Shown: piece after piece, positions 1 through 8,389 of the stretch
How the letters are laid out: each line of letters opens with the position of its first letter
How positions within the stretch are numbered: the first letter of the stretch is position 1
DNA from: Mycobacterium gordonae
GTDB taxonomy: Bacteria > Actinomycetota > Actinomycetes > Mycobacteriales > Mycobacteriaceae
Reading direction: 5' to 3'
NCBI RefSeq assembly: GCF_002101675.1
Contig: NZ_LQOY01000243.1
Location: 1-58,106, forward strand
DNA length: 58,106 nt
Notes under the pieces: generated by a model
Databases searched by the model: none
What the model was told of the DNA's origin: nothing
The model's input: only the letters and a program-made list of their open reading frames with translations
Translations under genes and position numbers: made by a program

Positions 1-1
1 C

Positions 2-76
2 TACCTGCTGCCCCGGCAAGATGACCCGCAGTCGGCGACCACCGACCGGTTCCCGGCGGCCTCACCGCACTACTAA
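2..76 (+). CDS. 3' end of an unidentified gene cut by the left edge
   Basis: Frame 2 is open from the window edge for 24 codons and ends at TAA (74-76). The tail is rich in Asp, Pro and Ser and ends in SPHY, as expected for a soluble C-terminus. It is too short to assign a family. The other two forward frames stop early or look non-coding, and a GC-rich hairpin follows the stop, which supports a genuine gene end. Confidence 0.4.
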   Translation, partial: YLLPRQDDPQSATTDRFPAASPHY

Positions 77-97
77 GGCATTGCTGAGGTGCATGCA

Positions 98-116
98 GTC
101 CCGACCGCGGCGGGAC
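98..116. terminator. Hairpin between convergent gene ends
   Basis: A six-base perfect stem (GTCCCG at 98-103, CGGGAC at 111-116) with a seven-base loop sits between a rightward stop at 74-76 and a leftward stop at 116-118. There is no T-tract, which is common for mycobacterial terminators. The terminator role is inferred from position. Confidence 0.4.
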
Positions 117-310
117 TAGGGCGGGGTTAGCTCCAGTTCCAGACCGACATTTCCCCGGGGAAGGTAGTTGTTGCACACGTGGGTGGACTTGGCGACAACG
201 CCCTTGTTGTTGCAGAAGATCTTCATGTGATTGGGCCACGCGAACCAAAGCGGATCGCCGTAGACAGCCTCGGAGAACACGCGAGTTTTGCAACATCCAA
301 CGCACCTTTC
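116..310 (-). pseudogene. C-terminal remnant of an unidentified protein
   Basis: The minus frame is open from an in-frame TGA (311-313) to TAG (116-118), about 64 residues. Its composition is protein-like: stretches such as VYGDPLWFAWPNHMKIF and CNNYLPRGNVGLEL have balanced hydrophobic and polar residues and several Cys. No convincing start codon or ribosome site precedes it, and the upstream stop cuts off any N-terminal domain. I read it as the tail of a decayed gene. The family is not recognised. Confidence 0.35.
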
Positions 311-528
311 TCAATAGCGCCCGACGGTCGCTAAGACATCGACCTAAACGCCTACTTTCTGCTGCACCCCGCACCAGAAGACGCTTCGGCGACATAGGCC
401 CGCTGGTGACGTTGGCGGTTGGTCTATAGGGAAACCATCAAAGACCTCACCGTCGAGCATGAAGTCCTGAAGTCTTGGAGGACAAAGTGAAGCGGCTGCT
501 GCGGAAAGAGGGGTTTGCGGACGGTGGC

Positions 529-1170
529 CTACGATGCGGGCTCATCGGCCTTGCGGCGGTGCGCGGCGAGGAAGTCATCGACGATGCGCTCACAGTCTTG
601 ACGATCGATGGCACGCAGCCCGGTGAGTCGGGCAAACGCCACTGGCCCGACGAGTTGACACAGGATGAGCTCCGGGTCGAAATCGTCGAGGTCGGCGCGG
701 GCTTCGGGGCTTTGCAACAGGGCATCGAATGGCTGGCGATACTGGTCGATGATCCGTGTGCGCAGCGCGTGCCGGTCGTGGGTTTCCTGGGTGCCGTTTG
801 GTGTGCGGCCAAGCGCGACCCAGGCCAGGGTGGTGACGTGCAGCGGTGCCTCCTGGAACAGCGTGGCCTGTCGGCTCAACAGTTCGATGAGTTGGTCGCG
901 CAACGATCCCGTCTCCGGTGCAGGGTGGACCTGCGGCAGCAGCCTTTCAAATGTGGCGGCAAGCAGTTGAGTGGAGCTGCTGAAGTGGCGATACAGGGTC
1001 GTGCGCGCGACTTTGGAGGCTTTGGTGACCGCGTCGATGGTGACGGCTTCGATGCCGCCGGCGCTCAGGAGTTTGGTGGCCGCATCCAATAGCCGGGTTC
1101 GTGAGCGCAACAGGCGCGGGTCGACGTCATCATCGTCGTCGACCGGGAATTCCAGGGTGTCGCGCTCCAT
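529..1170 (-). CDS. TetR-family transcriptional regulator
   Basis: This is a 213-residue one-component repressor of the usual TetR length. After an acidic leader (DDDDDVD), residues about 20-70 carry the TetR helix-turn-helix: LLDAATKLLSAGGIEAVTID, then KVARTTLYRHFSSSTQLL with the typical TLYRHF recognition helix. The C-terminal ligand domain is not conserved enough to name an effector. It is divergent from the mmpL region, and a perfect 23-bp palindrome lies 80 bp upstream of its start, so it probably represses itself and the rightward genes by binding there. The ligand is unknown. Confidence 0.85.
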   Translation of the reverse strand: MERDTLEFPVDDDDDVDPRLLRSRTRLLDAATKLLSAGGIEAVTIDAVTKASKVARTTLYRHFSSSTQLLAATFERLLPQVHPAPETGSLRDQLIELLSRQATLFQEAPLHVTTLAWVALGRTPNGTQETHDRHALRTRIIDQYRQPFDALLQSPEARADLDDFDPELILCQLVGPVAFARLTGLRAIDRQDCERIVDDFLAAHRRKADEPAS

Positions 1171-1250
1171 GTAGTCACCGTAAACCTCGCGCGTAGCTGG
1201 CCGGCACCGAATCGCGGCTGCATCGGTCGATTGATTCGACCCCTAGACGG

Positions 1251-1273
1251 CTACGCTACTACTAGTAGCGTAG
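1251..1273. promoter_or_regulatory. Perfect palindromic operator
   Basis: This is an 11-bp perfect inverted repeat around one central base. The left arm is CTACGCTACTA. It lies between the leftward tetR (start 1170) and the rightward small ORF and mmpL. A second, imperfect half-site (GATACCACTAGTAC, 1275-1288) follows directly. The 10-mer CTACGCTACT recurs at 7566-7575 beside two other tetR genes. The position and symmetry suit a TetR dimer site. Confidence 0.7.
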
Positions 1274-1325
1274 CGATACCACTAGTACACTTGTCTGTAG
1301 GGGTCTGTGGGGCGAAGGAGGACGC

Positions 1326-1469
1326 ATGATCGGGCAGCGGGTCGGACGATCCCTGGTTGAGCAGCTTCAGGGCGCGGCCACCACAGGCCGGTTCGTGTGG
1401 CGGACGAACGAACTCTGCCGGCGGGCGCGAGGGGGAATCGCACAGACGGGCGGGGCTGGTCGGCGATGA
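1326..1469 (+). CDS. Short ORF with a strong ribosome site, probably a truncated gene
   Basis: ATG at 1326 is preceded by GAAGGAGGA at good spacing, an excellent ribosome site, yet the frame closes after 47 residues (TGA 1467-1469). The peptide begins MIGQRVGRSLVEQL and is basic, with no motif I recognise. Downstream, protein-like scraps continue in other frames (a segment ending TLLAPAPTWTTS near 1640). I infer that a gene under the palindromic operator has decayed by frameshifts. It could also be a small leader peptide. Confidence 0.35.
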   Translation: MIGQRVGRSLVEQLQGAATTGRFVWRTNELCRRARGGIAQTGGAGRR

Positions 1470-1918
1470 ATGTGCCGCTTGGGCTAACCAAGACGCATGT
1501 GTGGGCGCGGGGGGTTCGCGATTTCAGGCTGGTCCGCCGCGGTATCACTCGGCGCCTACACCGACAGCCGCCGGTTGATGACCGCGGCCGCGTTCGTCCC
1601 CGTCACTACCCTCCTCGCTCCTGCTCCTACTTGGACGACGAGTTGATGAACCGGGAAATGTATGACCACGTGCGCGACGAGCCGATCAGGTTGATCTCCC
1701 GGCTGGGATTTCGCCTGCGCCGTTCATGAAGCGGTCACTGTTTCGGGGTCGGTGCATCGTCATTGTCAAACCGCCTGTGCGCAAAGGGATCACGTGTCGC
1801 TGTACCGGACATGCTGGACCGTCGACGGCGCGTTGGTCACCGCCTGAAGCGGCTGGTTGCGCGGCGGCGATCAGAGAGCTTCGGACACCGGTGGCGGTTT
1901 CGCCGGGCAGGTAGAAGG
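1470..1918. other. Gene-poor stretch with possible gene debris
   Basis: No frame here looks like an intact gene. The rightward ORF covering 1397-1729 is Arg-rich and low in hydrophobic residues, as expected of an out-of-frame shadow. Short protein-like pieces occur near 1555-1645 and 1793-1845 in different frames, consistent with a decayed gene between the operator and mmpL. Nothing regulatory is obvious before 1919. Confidence 0.3.
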
Positions 1919-1931
1919 GTACTGGTAGTAC
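1919..1931. promoter_or_regulatory. Second TetR-type operator in front of mmpL
   Basis: GTACTGGTAGTAC is an imperfect palindrome (five of six base pairs), 43 bp upstream of the mmpL start. It shares the TACT/AGTA arms with the sites at 1251-1288 and 6551-6590. It probably allows TetR control of the mmpL-hydrolase pair. Confidence 0.45.
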
Positions 1932-1974
1932 TGTTGCGATACCGTTGATTTCTTTCGAAGTAGCGGGGCGGGGG

Positions 1975-4900
1975 ATGGCAGACAACGGGTGGGTCTCTTC
2001 GGGCGTGGCGACCTTGAGTCGCCCTGTTCGGGAGCGACTTCAAAAGGTTGCGGCCGGTGAGGGCGCGTACAGCGATCGGCTAGCGCGCTTGGCGGGTTTC
2101 AGTATCCGACATAAGGTGCTGATCATCGGCATGTGGGTGGTGAGCGCCGCTGCCCTGGCGGTGCTGTTCCCGCAGCTGGAAACCGTTGTTAGACAGCAGT
2201 CAGTGAATCTCATACCGCGCGATGCGCCATCGCTTCAGACGGTAGACCGCATGGGCGCGGCCTTCGGCGAGCAGGGATCCAAGACGACGATATTTGTCGC
2301 GATGGAGGATCCGGCGGGCCTGACTGCGCCGGTGCGCGGACGCTACAACGCGATGATTTCCCGGTTGCGTGCCGATTCGGAGCATGTGCGCTTGGTTCAA
2401 GACTTGTTGGCCGACCCAGTCACCGCAAGCCAGGCAGTCAGCCAAGACGGCAAAGCCTGGTATGTGCCGGTGGGAGTGGCCGGAACGCTGGGCGATCTCA
2501 AAGCTGCCGAATCGGTCCAGGCGGTCCGCACGATCGCCGCCCAGGCATTCAGCGGCTCACCCACCGATGTTCGCGTCACCGGGCCCCCGGCCACCTTCCG
2601 CGATCAAATCGCTTCGGCCGAAGAGGATTTGGTTGTCATCTCGGTCGCGACGGCAGGCCTGATCGCGATGATTTTGCTGGTCGTGTATCGGTCGGTGTTT
2701 ACCGCGTTGCTGCCGCTGCTGGTCATCGGTGTGAGCCTGGCGGTGGGGCGCGGAGTGCTATCAGCGTTGGGTGAATCGGGCATGCCGGTGTCGCAGTTCA
2801 CCATCGCCTTCATGACGGTGATCTTGCTGGGTGCTGGCACCGATTATTCGGTGTTCTTGATCAGTCGATATCACGAGCAGCGACGCCAAAACGTCCCGCC
2901 GGATCTGTCGGTGATCAACGCGACCGCCACCATCGGGCGCGTGATTTTGGCTTCGGCCGCCACCGTGGCGTTTGCGTTTCTGGCCATGGTGTTCGCGAAG
3001 TTGAGCGTGTTCGCCGCGTTGGGTCCCGCGTGCGCAATCGCCGTCTTTGTCGGATTTGCGGCCACGGTGACTTTATTTCCCCCGGTGTTGGCGCTGGCGG
3101 CCAAACGCGGCATCGGTGAACCCAAGGCCGACCGCACACGCCGCTACTGGAACTGGATCGCCGTGGCCGTGGTGCGTCGACCCGTTCCACTGCTGGTCGC
3201 CAGTCTGGCCCTGGTGCTAGGCCTGGCGGCCGTCGCGCTGACTATGCACATCAGCTACGACGATCGCCAAGGACAGCCGGCGACCACCGCCAGCAATGAG
3301 GGGTATCACCTGCTGGACCGCCACTTTCGCAAGGACGTCATCATCACCGAATTCATGCTGGTTGAATCGCCCACTGATATGCGCACCAGCAAGGCCCTGG
3401 CCGACCTGGATGAAATGGCGTCTCGGGTCTCGCAACTGCCTGGTGTCACCAAGGTCTCCGGTGTCACCCGGCCCACGGGCGCACGCCTGGACCAGGCTCA
3501 ACTGTCGTGGCAAAACGGCCAGATCGGTAACAAGATGGCCGGCGCGGTCGCCAAGGGAGACGCCCATAAGGATGACCTGGCCAAACTCACCCACGGCGCC
3601 GACCAACTCGCCGGCGGTCTCGCGCAACTGGACACCACCTTGCGCACCGCGTTGACACCGTTGACCGGGATCCTCACCCAGGCCCAATCCAGTGGATCCC
3701 AAGTCCAGCGGTTCCGTCCGCTGCTACAGCAGCTTTCGGCTACCGCCCCGGCCGTCGACCAAGCCATCCGAACCGGTCCGGGACTGCGCCAGCAAGCCGA
3801 CCAAGCCCAAAACGCAATCGCCGCCATCGACCCGCTCGTTGCTGCGCTCAACACCTCCCCATGGTGTGCGACCACACCGGAATGCGCCCAACTCCGCGAC
3901 CAGGTGCAGATCCTGGTGACCCTGCGCCATACCGGCTTCTTCAACCAGCTCGCCAACCTCGGCGACCTTTACCAGCCCGGCAGCGACACCGCGGCCGGCA
4001 CCGTGGCCGACGTCCAAAACGCAATCACGTCGCTGGACAAGGCTTTCGGAGCACTCGGCGACCCCGCCGACCTGGCCGGCAACATCCGCCGCCTCCAAAG
4101 CGGCATCAGCCAACTCGCCTCCGGCGCACAGGCCCTCGCCACCGGCGTGCACACCCTGGCCGACAGCAACATCGAAATGCTGTCGGGCATGAGCCAAATC
4201 GCCACCCAACTGCAGAATTCCGCACGAACCACCGCCGGCTCAGACAACGCCAGCGGCTTCTACCTTCCCACCAATGCCTTCGAGAACCGCCAATTCGCCG
4301 ACGTCGCAAAGCACTTCCTGTCACCTGATGGCAAGACCGCGCGTTTCGCCATCGAATCCAGTTACGACCCCTACAGCAGCGACGCGATGAACCTCGCCCA
4401 CAAAATCACCGAGATCGCCGATGCCGCACGACCCAACACCTCGCTGGCCAACGCCACGGTGTCGATGGCCGGATTCCCCGCCGTCAACTCCGACATCCAA
4501 CGCCTGCTCGCCGCCGACTTTCATCAGCTGGCCTTTGCGACCCTCGTCATCGTCGGCCTCATCTTGGTCGTATTGCTGCGCGCCCTGGTCGCCCCGCTCT
4601 ACCTGTTGGGTACCGTCGTGCTCAACTACGGCGCCGCGCTCGGACTGGGAACCCTCGTCTTTCAATATGGCCTCGGCAAGGAAATCGCCTGGCCCGTACC
4701 GCTTCTAGCGTTCATCATCCTGGTGGCCGTCGGCGCCGACTACAACATGCTGCTCATCTCGCGACTACGCGAAGAATCGACCCACAACATTCGCGTCGGC
4801 GTCCTGCGAACCGTCGCAAACACCGGCTCAGTCATCACTTCGGCCGGGCTCATCTTCGCCGCCAGCATGTTCGGCCTGATCGTCGGCTCCATCGCGATCA

Positions 4901-5061
4901 TGATCCAAGCCGGATTCATCATTGGCTGCGGCCTACTTCTGGATACCTTCGTCGTTCGCACCCTCACCGTTCCCGCGATCGCCACACTGCTGCGCGAAGC
5001 GAGCTGGTGGCCGCAACGGAAACCCCTGACTCACAACGGCCGACCACATCGGACCACATGA
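1975..5061 (+). CDS. MmpL-family RND lipid/small-molecule exporter
   Basis: This is a 1028-residue inner-membrane RND transporter of the mycobacterial MmpL class, which moves lipids or drugs across the membrane using the proton gradient. After an N-terminal helix near residues 45-65 (VLIIGMWVVSAAALAVL) comes a periplasmic domain, then a helix bundle with the hallmark GTDYSVFLISRYHEQ. A second periplasmic region rich in Asn, Gln and Ala (about 520-800) resembles the long coiled-coil loop of large MmpLs. The second helix bundle repeats the signature as GADYNMLLISRLREE. ATG 1975 follows GGGGCGGGGG closely; TTG 1945 is a less likely start. There is no MmpS partner beside it. It is coupled by ATGA overlap to the hydrolase. 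The substrate is unknown. Confidence 0.9.
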   Translation: MADNGWVSSGVATLSRPVRERLQKVAAGEGAYSDRLARLAGFSIRHKVLIIGMWVVSAAALAVLFPQLETVVRQQSVNLIPRDAPSLQTVDRMGAAFGEQGSKTTIFVAMEDPAGLTAPVRGRYNAMISRLRADSEHVRLVQDLLADPVTASQAVSQDGKAWYVPVGVAGTLGDLKAAESVQAVRTIAAQAFSGSPTDVRVTGPPATFRDQIASAEEDLVVISVATAGLIAMILLVVYRSVFTALLPLLVIGVSLAVGRGVLSALGESGMPVSQFTIAFMTVILLGAGTDYSVFLISRYHEQRRQNVPPDLSVINATATIGRVILASAATVAFAFLAMVFAKLSVFAALGPACAIAVFVGFAATVTLFPPVLALAAKRGIGEPKADRTRRYWNWIAVAVVRRPVPLLVASLALVLGLAAVALTMHISYDDRQGQPATTASNEGYHLLDRHFRKDVIITEFMLVESPTDMRTSKALADLDEMASRVSQLPGVTKVSGVTRPTGARLDQAQLSWQNGQIGNKMAGAVAKGDAHKDDLAKLTHGADQLAGGLAQLDTTLRTALTPLTGILTQAQSSGSQVQRFRPLLQQLSATAPAVDQAIRTGPGLRQQADQAQNAIAAIDPLVAALNTSPWCATTPECAQLRDQVQILVTLRHTGFFNQLANLGDLYQPGSDTAAGTVADVQNAITSLDKAFGALGDPADLAGNIRRLQSGISQLASGAQALATGVHTLADSNIEMLSGMSQIATQLQNSARTTAGSDNASGFYLPTNAFENRQFADVAKHFLSPDGKTARFAIESSYDPYSSDAMNLAHKITEIADAARPNTSLANATVSMAGFPAVNSDIQRLLAADFHQLAFATLVIVGLILVVLLRALVAPLYLLGTVVLNYGAALGLGTLVFQYGLGKEIAWPVPLLAFIILVAVGADYNMLLISRLREESTHNIRVGVLRTVANTGSVITSAGLIFAASMFGLIVGSIAIMIQAGFIIGCGLLLDTFVVRTLTVPAIATLLREASWWPQRKPLTHNGRPHRTT

Positions 5062-5954
5062 CAATTAGCCAGGAGCGCATCCGCACCAGCGACGGGATCA
5101 CTCTCGTGGCCGACTGCTACCAGCACGCCGCGACTCGCCCCGTCGTGCTGCTCCTCCATGGCGGCGGTCAGAACCGTCACGCGTGGGCCACCACCGCTCG
5201 TCGACTCCATTCCCACGGCTACACCGTCGTCGCCTACGACACACGAGGTCACGGCGACAGCGACTGGGACCCGATCGGACAATACGACGTCGAACGGTTC
5301 GTATCCGATCTGATCTCGGTACGAGGACACGTCAGCGCCGACAGTCCCCCCGCCGTCGTCGGCGCGTCGCTGGGTGGGCTGATCATCCTCGCTACCCATC
5401 TGCTGGCCCCACCCGACCTCTGGGCAGCCGTTGTCCTGGTCGACATCACCCCGCGGATCGAATTTCATGGAGCCCGTCGCGTCGTGTCATTCATGGCCGC
5501 CCACCCCGACGGATTCGGCTCACTCAATGACGCCGCCGACATCATCGCCGAATACAACCCCCGGCGCGCGCGACCCGAAAATCTCGACGGCCTGCACAAG
5601 GTCCTGCGGCAACGTAGCGACGGACGATGGATCTGGCGCTGGGACCCAGCGTTCATCAGCTCCAACTTCGATGTCCTGCAAGGCAATCTCATGACAGGCA
5701 GCGAGGAGTTCGACGCCATCAGCGGATTTCTCGCCGAAGGAGCACGTCGAATCACGGCCCCAACGCTGTTAGTACGCGGCGCACTGTCAGACGTAGTCTC
5801 CCAGGAAACCGTCAACGAATTCCTCCAGCTCGTCCCGCACGCCGAAACGACGGACGTCACCGGCACCGGTCACATGGTTGCCGGCGACAACAACGACGCG
5901 TTTACCGCCGCGGTCACCGACTTCCTCGACCGCACCACAAGGACCCCGACGTAA
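5058..5954 (+). CDS. Alpha/beta hydrolase, coupled to MmpL
   Basis: This 298-residue cytosolic hydrolase has a typical alpha/beta fold. The oxyanion loop is HGGG at 34-37, the nucleophile elbow is GASLGG with Ser104, the acid is probably Asp245 (GALSD) and the base His272 (GTGHM). ATG 5058 overlaps the mmpL stop (ATGA), so the two are translated together; longer starts inside mmpL are unlikely. The family includes esterases, lactonases and dehalogenases, and the sequence does not say which. The coupling suggests it makes, trims or inactivates the molecule that the MmpL exports. Confidence 0.85.
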   Translation: MTISQERIRTSDGITLVADCYQHAATRPVVLLLHGGGQNRHAWATTARRLHSHGYTVVAYDTRGHGDSDWDPIGQYDVERFVSDLISVRGHVSADSPPAVVGASLGGLIILATHLLAPPDLWAAVVLVDITPRIEFHGARRVVSFMAAHPDGFGSLNDAADIIAEYNPRRARPENLDGLHKVLRQRSDGRWIWRWDPAFISSNFDVLQGNLMTGSEEFDAISGFLAEGARRITAPTLLVRGALSDVVSQETVNEFLQLVPHAETTDVTGTGHMVAGDNNDAFTAAVTDFLDRTTRTPT

Positions 5955-6068
5955 GCATCCAGCGAACCTGCACCCGCCCCGGCTGACACGTCGGACACCC
6001 ATCGAGATGGCTCGATCTATCGTTCGCACGCCTTCGGCGCTTGTGCCGTCCTGTCGCCAGGCGCGCGG

Positions 6069-6515
6069 CTACTGATGCGCCATGGCCACTGATTGTGTTG
6101 CGTCTAAGTCATTCTCGTCAACAGGAAGGTCGTGCCGAATCACCCGGACTCGACCCCGCGGCAGACACGCCATGTAGCCGTGGCACTTCCCATAGAGCTC
6201 CCACGAAGTCGCCGCCGCATCCGGGTCGACATCGATGCGGTGGCCGCGGGAGAAACACAGATGCAGCGCACCGTCGTCGTCGCACCAGGCACGCGTGCAG
6301 ATCGCTCCGGCCAGGTCCAACAGTGGCCGCTCCTCGGCCGAAAGATTGATAGGGTCGATCAACACTTCTTCCTCAGGCCAGCCTGCTGCCGGAGGGAGGG
6401 TCAGCCGCATCGGTCGGGAAATCACCAGCTGGTTGTGATCGTCCAGGTCGACTACCAGCCCTTCGTGCAGCGAGACTCGTTGCACGGTGCACTGCTCGAT
6501 CCATTGCGTGTACAT
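6069..6515 (-). CDS. DUF6188-like hypothetical protein
   Basis: This is a small soluble protein of 148 residues. It has a repeated beta-strand pattern and a conserved-looking C-terminal block (SWELYGKCHGYMACLPRGRV, then IRHDL) that I recall from the actinobacterial DUF6188 family; no function is known. ATG 6515 is preferred over GTG 6521 because AAGGGAG lies five bases upstream. It converges on the hydrolase, and its promoter region contains TetR-type palindromes (6551-6590). Confidence 0.65.
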   Translation of the reverse strand: MYTQWIEQCTVQRVSLHEGLVVDLDDHNQLVISRPMRLTLPPAAGWPEEEVLIDPINLSAEERPLLDLAGAICTRAWCDDDGALHLCFSRGHRIDVDPDAAATSWELYGKCHGYMACLPRGRVRVIRHDLPVDENDLDATQSVAMAHQ

Positions 6516-6550
6516 AACCACTCCCTTCGACGCACCAGCGAGTCGCCTAC

Positions 6551-6590
6551 CTATGCTACCGCTAGTAGCGCACCGATACTATTAGTATTG
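6551..6590. promoter_or_regulatory. Double TetR-type operator before the DUF6188-like gene
   Basis: Two symmetric motifs lie side by side: GCTACCGCTAGTAGC (5-bp arms) near 6555-6569 and the perfect palindrome ATACTATTAGTAT at 6576-6588. This pairing (a CTAC..GTAG motif, then GATAC..AGTAy) matches the arrangement at 1251-1288. It lies in the 75-bp gap between a tetR stop and the DUF6188-like start, so it should control that gene. Confidence 0.6.
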
Positions 6591-7202
6591 CTATGCGCTC
6601 TTGCTCGCGTTCCACGCAGCAAGAATGCGCTGCAGACCTCGATCAATGCGCTCGCGCGCCTCCGCTGCTGTCGCCCGTCCGACGACGAAAGCCATTAGAT
6701 TGGCCAGCCAGATATCTGCGATGACTCCGGCGATCTGTCGCTCGCAAGCTCCCTGCGTCGGCCCACCAACCGTGCGCGCCAGCATGCTTTCGACGACGTC
6801 GGCGGCGTGTTGCACTGTCAAGGCTTCGTCTGTGCCCGCCATAACGAATGCCCGAACCACGGCCTCGGTGAGCTGCAGGTTTTGCTGCCACTCGTCGTGG
6901 AGCCGCGCTGTCAACGATCCCAGTCCGTCACTCGGGGAAGCGGCGCACGTGCTCCAGTCGCGTTCCTGATTCACCCGCTCGAACTCACGGGCGAGCAGCG
7001 TCACCAGCAGGTCGGTCTTCGACGCGAAATGGTCATACAGTGACCCGACAGTGATGCCAGCTTGCTTGGCCACCGTCTTGAGACGCACGGCCTTGAAACC
7101 GCCCGCCGTTGCGACCGCTCGGGCAGCATCGAGGATTGCGGTGCTGCCCCCGGTACCGGTCTCGGAATCTGGCGCCGCGCGGAACGGTACGTCAACCGAC
7201 AC
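6591..7202 (-). CDS. TetR-family transcriptional regulator
   Basis: This is a TetR repressor of about 203 residues. The HTH is ILDAARAVATAGGFKAVRL, then KQAGITVGSLYDHFASKTDLL, with SLYDHF as recognition helix. The C-terminal domain is helical. The frame stays open far upstream (to 7511), but that extension is rich in Arg, Ser and Cys and not TetR-like. GTG 7202 gives the family's usual length and is the chosen start, without a strong ribosome site. It is divergent from another tetR at 7631. Confidence 0.8.
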   Translation of the reverse strand: MSVDVPFRAAPDSETGTGGSTAILDAARAVATAGGFKAVRLKTVAKQAGITVGSLYDHFASKTDLLVTLLAREFERVNQERDWSTCAASPSDGLGSLTARLHDEWQQNLQLTEAVVRAFVMAGTDEALTVQHAADVVESMLARTVGGPTQGACERQIAGVIADIWLANLMAFVVGRATAAEARERIDRGLQRILAAWNASKSA

Positions 7203-7630
7203 TACGACTTCACTTCGGGGATAGACCTTTCGACGAGGAGGTGGCGGGATGACATTCCTCAAATCCCCCTTCGGGGAAGACGATGTCTTTGCAGACCGTT
7301 GGATATGCGTGCAGCCGCAAGCGCAACTGCAAGAGCCGCGAGTGCGGTAAACGGGGCTAGCACGAGCGTACTGGTGACACAGCCATGAGTGGGTACTGAA
7401 GCTGTGCCGTCCAGACCGCGGTGCGAAACGCGGACCCGATCGGCGGACGCTTCCGGGCGCACTCGGCAGCGAATACTCATGCGGGTAGCCGCAATTCCCC
7501 ACGCAACCCACGGCACCCGACGCTGCGACACCGGCAAGGAAATACCCCCAGTACTTTCGGTTTCGCTACGCTACTGTTCGTACCATAGCTCATAATGCAG
7601 TTGGAATGTCACATTGACGAAGGTGATGGC
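7203..7630. promoter_or_regulatory. Divergent promoter region between two tetR genes
   Basis: This 428-bp gap has no convincing gene. It holds CTACGCTACT at 7566-7575, identical to the left arm of the perfect operator at 1251, followed by TGTTCGTACCATAG, which gives a weak dyad. Most of the interval towards 7202 is covered only by Arg/Ser-rich shadow frames. Confidence 0.45.
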
Positions 7631-8230
7631 ATGCCGTCAGCAAACATCCGCTCGTTACGGGACCGACGCCGCGCCGAGTTGATCTCCGAGATCCAGAACA
7701 CCGCACACCAGCTTTTCGCCGAACGCGGATTCGCTGCCGTGACAACCGAGGACATCGCGGCCGCGGCCGGAATCTCGATCAGTACCTACTTCCGCTACGC
7801 ACCCACCAAGGAAGACCTGCTTGTCGCACCCGTCCGGCAAACGGTCGCCGAAATCGTTGCGTCCTACCGCGCCCAGCCGTCCGATGCATCAGCAACCGAA
7901 ACTCTGATGCGTCTGCTTATCGAAACCGCTTGGGACAAAGCAAATCAGAATCTGCAATACTGGCGAGAAGCCATCCGGACCGCCCCCCACCTACTGGGCG
8001 AATCGGCGCTGATCAGCGAGAACGATAACCACCGGCTCATCGAACTGGTCGCTACGCATATGGACGTCGACGCGGTGACCGACATCCGCCCCTCGCTGCT
8101 GGTCCACACGGGTTTGGCCACTGCACAATTCATACTTCGGCGCTGGCTTAGCACGGACACCAAAACGAGTCCACCGCTCCACATTCAACTGGAACAAGCC
8201 TTGAGAATCACACTAGCCGGATTCGACTAA
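7631..8230 (+). CDS. TetR-family transcriptional regulator
   Basis: This is a 199-residue TetR repressor. The N-terminal HTH reads HQLFAERGFAAVTTEDIAAA then GISISTYFRYAPTKEDLL, where TYFRY replaces the more common TYYYH. The second half is helical, with a Trp-rich segment typical of AcrR-type ligand domains. ATG 7631 is chosen because GAAGGTG lies at proper spacing; ATG 7595 would add twelve residues that lack family character. It converges on the broken recombinase. A copy of the shared operator arm sits 55 bp upstream. Confidence 0.85.
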   Translation: MPSANIRSLRDRRRAELISEIQNTAHQLFAERGFAAVTTEDIAAAAGISISTYFRYAPTKEDLLVAPVRQTVAEIVASYRAQPSDASATETLMRLLIETAWDKANQNLQYWREAIRTAPHLLGESALISENDNHRLIELVATHMDVDAVTDIRPSLLVHTGLATAQFILRRWLSTDTKTSPPLHIQLEQALRITLAGFD

Positions 8231-8389
8231 TCGCGGACCGCGATGAACCATCGCGCTCGGCGGCAGCCGCGGCCGTTGCCACGTCCACAGCCCGGAGGAC
8301 CCGGCCGGTAACCCGAAACCCCACACCATATTTGTAACGGCAACCACCGGTGATCAAATGGGCTAACCCTAGTGGGGCAGGCGCAATTG

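Noticed and set aside
1397..1729. 110-residue rightward ORF
   Set aside because: Arg makes up a large share of the residues, there is no motif, and it overlaps the small ORF with the real ribosome site.
8231..8243. TCGCGG-A-CCGCGA dyad after the third tetR, considered as terminator
   Set aside because: The loop would be a single base, so it cannot form a normal hairpin; it might only be a protein site and is too short to call.
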